Under the pieces are notes generated by a model. It worked only from the letters and a program-made list of their open reading frames with translations, made no database searches and was not told the origin of the DNA. The translations under genes were made by a program, and so were the position numbers. From DASZZZ01 sp036260375 (GTDB taxonomy: Bacteria > Actinomycetota > CADDZG01 > WHSQ01), in the NCBI GenBank assembly GCA_036260375.1, contig DASZZZ010000124.1, positions 1 through 17,652 of the forward strand: a DNA stretch of 17,652 nucleotides. Reading direction: 5' to 3'. Positions 13,573 through 17,652 of the stretch are shown in pieces. The stretch's first letter is position 1. The number at the start of each line of letters is the position of its first letter.

Positions 13573-14355
13573 GTGACCGGCGCCGGCGCGGTCGTCGCCC
13601 TCCTGCTCGTCGAGTGGGCCACGGGCCTGCTCGCGCTCGCGGCGTGGACGCAGTCGTGGGGCGTGGTGCGCCGCGGCCACTTCCGCATCGTGGCCTGGAG
13701 CGCGCTCGGCCTCGCGCTGCTCGGGCTCGTCGCGGCGCGCGACGCGACCGACCCGTCCGCTCTCGCGCGCACGCTGGCGGCGGCGCTCGTCGCCGGCGCG
13801 GCCCTCTACCTCGTGCTCCAGCGGGCGCGCGGCGACGCGCCCGGAGCCGCGGCCGGCGCGCTCGCGACCGCTCTCGGCGTCGGCGCGCTCGCGGCGTCGG
13901 GGGCGCTGCTGGGATCGTGGCCCGACGCGCTCGCGGCCGTCGAGCTCGTCGCGGGGGCCGCGCTGCTCGGCGCGGTGACCAACGGGATGCTGCTCGGGCA
14001 CTGGTACCTGAACCAGCCCGGCCTCAAGCCGTGGGCGCTGGCGCGCCTGACGGCCGCCGCGCTCGTCGCGACCGCCGCGACCGCGGTGCTCGGCGTCGTC
14101 GCCGCGCCGCGCCTCGCGGGCGCGTCGACGTCGGGCGCCGTGCTCGGCATCCCCGGCTTCGGCGAGTCGTTCGGCGGCGTCTTCTTCGGCGTGTGGATCG
14201 CGCTCGTCGCGTTCACCGGGGCGGTCGTGTGGGCGGCGCGCCGGTGCGTGTCGATCCGCTCGATTCAGTCGGCCACCGGGCTCTACTACGTCGCGCTGCT
14301 GACGGCCGGCACCGCGGAGTTCCTCGTGCGCTACCTCATGGTGAACTCCGCGTGA
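13573..14355 (+). CDS. Multi-pass membrane protein of unknown function with GHWYLNQP motif
   Basis: 260 residues from GTG 13573; a GGGGG run about ten bases upstream is the only possible ribosome-binding site. The protein is almost all hydrophobic, with about seven or eight helices, for example 4-25, 38-56, 64-82, 92-110, 117-140, 155-180, 200-222 and 236-254. A notable conserved-looking patch, LLGHWYLNQPGLKPWALARL (about 137-156), sits at the end of one helix; another is IRSIQSATGLYYVAL before the last helix. I do not recognise the family. A polar His-Trp-Tyr cluster at a membrane edge might bind a cofactor, but that is a guess. Its TGA overlaps the GTG of the oxidoreductase gene, so the two are likely translated together. 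Confidence 0.75.
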   Translation: MTGAGAVVALLLVEWATGLLALAAWTQSWGVVRRGHFRIVAWSALGLALLGLVAARDATDPSALARTLAAALVAGAALYLVLQRARGDAPGAAAGALATALGVGALAASGALLGSWPDALAAVELVAGAALLGAVTNGMLLGHWYLNQPGLKPWALARLTAAALVATAATAVLGVVAAPRLAGASTSGAVLGIPGFGESFGGVFFGVWIALVAFTGAVVWAARRCVSIRSIQSATGLYYVALLTAGTAEFLVRYLMVNSA

Positions 14356-15251
14356 GCGTGCTTCTCGGAGCGACGCTGCCGCAGTTCACGAACGACGGGC
14401 GCGCGTTCGTCGACGCGGCGCGGCGCGCCGAGGCCGCCGGGCTCGACTCGCTGTGGGTCTTCGACCACGTGTGGCCGCTCACGGGGGGGAAGCGGAGGCC
14501 GATCCTGGAGTGCTGGACCGCGCTCGCGCACGTCGCCGCCGCGACCGAGCGCGCTCTCGTGGGCACGCTCGTGACGCGCTCGAGCCTGCGCCACCCGGCG
14601 GTGCTCGCCAAGATGGCCGCGACGGTCGCGGCGATCGCGCCGGGCCGCGTCGTGGTCACGATGGGCAGTGGCGACGCCTCGAGCCGCGCCGAGAACGAGT
14701 CGTTCGGCATTCCGTACCACGCCGCCGACCGACGCGTGGCGCAGTTCGAGAGCACCGTCTCCGCGGTGCGCGCCTACCTGCACGACGGCACGGTGTCGCA
14801 GAGCGACGACTTCGCGGCGCTCGACGGACTCCCCGCGAGCCCGCGCCCGACCCGTCCGCCCGCGCTGTGGGTCGCGGGCCGAAGCGGCGACGCCCTCGCG
14901 CTGGCGGCCCGCCTCGGCGACGGCTGGAACGGGTGGGGCGGCACGCCGGACGAGTTCGCGCGCGACGCGGCGCTCGTCGCCGCGGAGGCGGACGGACGGC
15001 CGGTCGAGCTGACGTGGGGCGGTCTCGTCGGGCTCGCCGCCGACGACGACGAGGCGCGGCGGCGCTACGGGGGACGCGGCCCGGACTGGGTCGTCGGGGG
15101 GCCGGAGCGCGTCGCGGCGCGGCTACGCTCGTTCGTCGACGCCGGCGCGCGCCACGTCGTGTGCACGCTGCCCGACGCCGGCGCGCCCGGCGCGCTCGAG
15201 CGCCTCGCGCGCGCCGTGCGCCCGCTCGTGGTTCGTCCGCGTACCCCCTAG
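14352..15251 (+). CDS. Luciferase-like (LLM class) flavin/F420-dependent oxidoreductase
   Basis: 299 residues from GTG 14352, overlapping the stop of the membrane protein gene. The luciferase-like monooxygenase fold (PF00296) is clear: LLGATLPQFTNDGRAFVDAARRAEAAGLDSLWVFDHVWPL at the N-terminus, then VGTLVTRSSLRHPAVLAKMAATV, then GRVVVTMGSGDASSRAENESFGIP, then LWVAGRSGDALALAARLGDGWNGW. In actinobacteria such short LLM proteins often use F420; FMN is also possible. The substrate is unknown. The C-terminal helix (ALERLARAVRPLV) closes the barrel. Its TAG stop at 15249-15251 lies inside the CsoR-type operator of the next gene. Confidence 0.9.
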   Translation: MSVLLGATLPQFTNDGRAFVDAARRAEAAGLDSLWVFDHVWPLTGGKRRPILECWTALAHVAAATERALVGTLVTRSSLRHPAVLAKMAATVAAIAPGRVVVTMGSGDASSRAENESFGIPYHAADRRVAQFESTVSAVRAYLHDGTVSQSDDFAALDGLPASPRPTRPPALWVAGRSGDALALAARLGDGWNGWGGTPDEFARDAALVAAEADGRPVELTWGGLVGLAADDDEARRRYGGRGPDWVVGGPERVAARLRSFVDAGARHVVCTLPDAGAPGALERLARAVRPLVVRPRTP

Positions 15252-15256
15252 GGGTA
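15242..15256 (+). promoter_or_regulatory. CsoR-type copper operator TACCCCCTAGGGGTA
   Basis: Arms TACCCC (15242-15247) and GGGGTA (15251-15256) flank a CTA centre. This is the known CsoR operator pattern, a G/C-tract inverted repeat bounded by TA. It overlaps the TATGAT -10 at its right end, so bound CsoR would block RNA polymerase until Cu+ releases it. No csoR gene lies in the window. Confidence 0.75.
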
Positions 15257-15260
15257 TGAT
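15255..15260 (+). promoter_or_regulatory. -10 hexamer TATGAT of the copA-like gene
   Basis: TATGAT lies seven bases before ATG 15268, giving a leaderless or nearly leaderless mRNA. It overlaps the operator. A weak TTCGTC at 15232-15237, 17 bases upstream, is a possible -35. The in-frame ATG at 15256 lies inside this hexamer and so cannot be the start of this transcript. Confidence 0.65.
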
Positions 15261-15267
15261 CGACGAC

Positions 15268-17460
15268 ATGACCACGACCGCGCCCGGCACCTCGACGCGG
15301 CGCTCGTTCGACGTCCGCGGCATGCACTGCGCGTCGTGCGCGCGCCGCGTCGAGCAGGCGCTCGCGGACGCGCCCGGCGTCGCGGACGCGACCGTCAACC
15401 TCGCCCTCGAGCGCGCCTCGGTCGTCGCGCGCGACGGCGTCGACGACGCGGTGCTCGCCACCGCGGTCGCGCGCGCCGGCTACGAGCTCGTGCCGCGCGC
15501 GAGCGACGACGACGCGCGCGCCGGCGAGCGCGACGACACCGAGCGGCGGACGCGCGCGGCCCGGACGCGCACCGCGGCCGCGGGCGCTCTGACCGCGCCG
15601 GTCGTCGTCCTCGGCATGCTCGGCGTCGACGCGGCGTGGGCGCGCGGGACGCAGTGGGCGCTGGCGACGCCGGTGCAGCTGTGGGCGGCGTGGCCGTTCC
15701 TCGCCGGCGCGTGGGCCCAGGCCCGCCGGCGCGCCGCGAACATGGACACGCTCGTCGCGGTCGGCACGCTCGCGGCGTACGGCTATTCCGTCTACGCCCT
15801 CGTGGCCGGCGGACACCTCTACTTCGAGACCGCCGCGGTCATCGTCACGTTCCTGCTCCTCGGCAAGTACTTCGAGCAGCGCTCGAAGACGCGCGCGTCG
15901 CGCGCCCTGCGGGCGCTGCTCGAGCTCGGCGCCAAGGAGGCGCTCGTCGTGCGCCGCGGGCGCGAGATCGCGATTCCGGTCCGCGACGTCGTCGTCGGCG
16001 ACGTCGTGCGGATCAAGCCCGGCGCCAAGGCCCCCGTCGACGGCGTCGTCGTCTCGGGCGCGTCGGCGGTCGACGAGTCGATGCTCACCGGCGAGCCCGT
16101 GCCCGTGGACAAGGCCCCCGGCGACGAGGTCTTCGGCGGCGCGGTGAACACGTCGGGCACGCTGCTGGTCGAGGCGACGCGCGTCGGCGCCGACACCGCG
16201 CTCGCGCAGGTCGCCCGGCTCGTCGAGGACGCGCAGGCGCGCAAGGCCCCGATCGAGCACCTCGCCGACCGCGTCTCGGGCGTGTTCGTCCCGGTCGTGC
16301 TCGCCCTCGCCGCGCTGACGCTCGCGGCGTGGCTCGCGACCGGCCACGCCCTCGAGCCGTCGCTGACCGCGACCGTCGCGGTGCTCATCGTGGCGTGCCC
16401 GTGCGCGCTCGGCCTCGCGACGCCGGCCGCGGTCATGGTCGGCACCGGCCGCGGGGCCCAGCTCGGCATCGTGGTCAAGGGCGGGGACGTGCTCGAGCGC
16501 TCCGGCGAGATCGAGGTCGTCGTCCTCGACAAGACCGGCACGATCACCGCCGGCGCGCTGGAGGTCACCGACGTCGTGGCCGACCGCAACGACGGCGCCC
16601 TGGGTGAACGCGAACTGCTGCGCGTGGCGGCGGCGGCCGAGGCGCCGTCGGAGCACCCGATCGCGGCCGCGCTCGTCGCGGGGGCCCGGGCGCGCGGGGT
16701 CGCGCCGCCCGAGCCCGACGCGTTCGAGTCGATGGCCGGCATGGGTGTGCGGGCGCGCGTCGACGGGCGCGCCGTGCTCGTCGGCCGGCGCGAGCACCTC
16801 GACGGCGTCGCCTGTTCCGACCTCGCGGCGGCGGCGCGGCGGCTCGAGGACGACGGCAAGACGGTCGTGTGGATCGCGGTCGCGGGGCGCGCCGCGGGCG
16901 TCGTCGCGCTCGCCGACACGCTCAAGCCGACCGCGGCCGCGGCGATCCGGCGGCTCCACGACCTCGGCCTCGAGACCGTCCTGCTGACCGGCGACAACGC
17001 CGCCGCCGCCGAGGCGGTCGGGCGCCGGATCGGAGTCGGGCGCGTCGTCGCGGGCGTCCGGCCGGACGGCAAGGTGGACGCGATCCGCCGCCTCCAGGAG
17101 GGCGGGCGGCGCGTCGCGATGGTCGGCGACGGGGTCAACGACGCGCCGGCGCTCGCCCGCGCGGACCTCGGCCTGGCCATCGGGACGGGCACCGACGTGG
17201 CCATCGAGGCGAGCGACCTGACGCTCGTGTCGGGCGACCTGCGCGCAGCCGCCGATGCCATCCGCCTGAGCCGCACGACGCTGCGCACGATCAGGCAGAA
17301 CCTCGCGTGGGCGTTCGCCTACAACGTCGCCGCCCTGCCGCTCGCCGCCGCCGGGCTGCTCAACCCGCTGCTCGCCGGCCTGGCGATGGCGCTGTCGAGC
17401 GTGTCGGTCGTGGCCAACGCGCTCCGCCTGCGGCGCTTCCGCGCCGCGGCGATGCGCTAG
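15268..17460 (+). CDS. copA: Cu+-exporting P1B-type ATPase (CopA-like)
   Basis: 730 residues from ATG 15268; ATG 15256 is rejected because it lies inside the -10. One N-terminal metal-binding domain carries GMHCASC (Cys21, Cys24). Membrane helices follow, with NMDTLVAVG between them. The actuator TGEP, the CPC motif in the membrane at 377-379, DKTGT with phosphorylated Asp421, the SEHPIAAAL His-Pro nucleotide motif and GDGVNDAPAL are all present. The last two helices have FAYN and MALSSVSVVANALRL, the Tyr-Asn and Met-Ser-Ser residues that mark Cu+ transporters (P1B-1). It pumps Cu+ out of the cytoplasm at the cost of ATP. The CsoR-type operator upstream agrees with copper-induced expression. 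It has no adjacent copper chaperone or csoR gene. Confidence 0.95.
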   Translation: MTTTAPGTSTRRSFDVRGMHCASCARRVEQALADAPGVADATVNLALERASVVARDGVDDAVLATAVARAGYELVPRASDDDARAGERDDTERRTRAARTRTAAAGALTAPVVVLGMLGVDAAWARGTQWALATPVQLWAAWPFLAGAWAQARRRAANMDTLVAVGTLAAYGYSVYALVAGGHLYFETAAVIVTFLLLGKYFEQRSKTRASRALRALLELGAKEALVVRRGREIAIPVRDVVVGDVVRIKPGAKAPVDGVVVSGASAVDESMLTGEPVPVDKAPGDEVFGGAVNTSGTLLVEATRVGADTALAQVARLVEDAQARKAPIEHLADRVSGVFVPVVLALAALTLAAWLATGHALEPSLTATVAVLIVACPCALGLATPAAVMVGTGRGAQLGIVVKGGDVLERSGEIEVVVLDKTGTITAGALEVTDVVADRNDGALGERELLRVAAAAEAPSEHPIAAALVAGARARGVAPPEPDAFESMAGMGVRARVDGRAVLVGRREHLDGVACSDLAAAARRLEDDGKTVVWIAVAGRAAGVVALADTLKPTAAAAIRRLHDLGLETVLLTGDNAAAAEAVGRRIGVGRVVAGVRPDGKVDAIRRLQEGGRRVAMVGDGVNDAPALARADLGLAIGTGTDVAIEASDLTLVSGDLRAAADAIRLSRTTLRTIRQNLAWAFAYNVAALPLAAAGLLNPLLAGLAMALSSVSVVANALRLRRFRAAAMR

Positions 17461-17652
17461 CCGCTGCCGGCGCCCGGCGGCCGCAGGTGGACGACCGGCT
17501 GCACCGTCACGCCATCGCTCACCCGGCTTGCGACCGCGGTCGGCCCCGCGGCGCGCCGCACGACCGGGAACCAGCGCCCTGACCGCCGTCCCTCGCCCGG
17601 CGCCGAACGCACCTCGAGGCTGCCCACCCGCGATCCGGGCGCGCAGCGCGAC
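17457..17652 (-). CDS. 3' end of an unknown minus-strand gene
   Basis: Reading the minus strand inwards from the right edge, one frame stays open for 64 codons to a TAG (complement of 17457-17459). About 90% of its codons end in G or C by hand count, as in the real genes here. The C-terminal residues include VGSLEVRSAPGEG, then GRWFPVVRRAAGPTAVASRV, then VTVQPVVHLRPP; no family is recognised. Its stop shares CTAG with the copA stop, so the two genes meet tail to tail with no spacer. The start lies outside the window. A real gene is likely but not proven. Confidence 0.45.
   Translation of the reverse strand, partial: SRCAPGSRVGSLEVRSAPGEGRRSGRWFPVVRRAAGPTAVASRVSDGVTVQPVVHLRPPGAGSG

Noticed and set aside
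15256..15258. ATG 15256 as start of the copA-like gene
   Set aside because: It lies inside the TATGAT hexamer and the operator, upstream of any transcript from that promoter.
14656..16959. Minus-strand open frame of 767 codons opposite copA
   Set aside because: Lies opposite fully conserved P-type ATPase motifs and has no family features of its own.
1..17652. tRNA or rRNA genes, CRISPR arrays, insertion sequences, prophage or attachment sites
   Set aside because: None seen on reading both strands: no spaced direct repeats, no transposase or integrase motifs, no tRNA-like arms recognised.

Overview
The window is very GC-rich DNA (clearly above 70% by eye, not computed) with almost every codon ending in G or C. 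No stop codon is TAA. Fifteen genes run on the plus strand and one gene fragment lies on the minus strand at the right edge. Several genes start exactly six bases after a TANNNT -10 hexamer, the usual layout of leaderless actinobacterial transcripts. Together with an F420-type luciferase-like oxidoreductase, a ROK glucokinase and a CsoR-type copper operator, this points to an actinobacterium, possibly Acidimicrobiia or Thermoleophilia. The class is inference. No rRNA, tRNA, CRISPR array or mobile element is visible.

Layout. 1-541: end of a YacP-like NYN ribonuclease gene. 663-4068: a small four-cysteine protein, a membrane CAAX-type M48 protease and a long-chain acyl-CoA synthetase. 4241-8852: a three-gene signalling operon joined by 4-base start/stop overlaps. 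8908-9705: panB (pantothenate synthesis). 9842-15251: housekeeping and unknown genes: zinc-ribbon membrane protein, metallophosphoesterase, SRPBCC protein, small CxxC protein, ROK kinase, DUF1232 protein, unknown membrane protein and LLM oxidoreductase. 15268-17460: a Cu+ P-type ATPase (copA-like) behind a CsoR-type operator. 17457-17652: 3' end of an unknown minus-strand gene that meets copA tail to tail.

The most interesting part is the signalling operon. Its first protein has three membrane helices whose Tyr, Cys and His spacing matches the copper/ethylene-binding domain of plant ETR1 (as I remember that sequence). A histidine-kinase-like dimerisation helix follows, with Asn where the phosphoacceptor His should be. 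The second protein is REC-GAF-HisKA-HATPase. Together the two genes carry all the module types of a plant ethylene receptor, split and reordered. The third protein, REC-PAS-GGDEF-EAL, would turn the signal into cyclic-di-GMP. Its EAL domain is cut by an in-frame TAG exactly where the conserved motif needs a Tyr, so as written the protein should make c-di-GMP but not degrade it.

Other points of note: a leaderless 8-codon upstream ORF that ends in a GTGA overlap with the next gene, a Lys-to-Arg change at the A10 position of the acyl-CoA synthetase, and promoters whose -10 hexamers contain the stop codon of the gene before.
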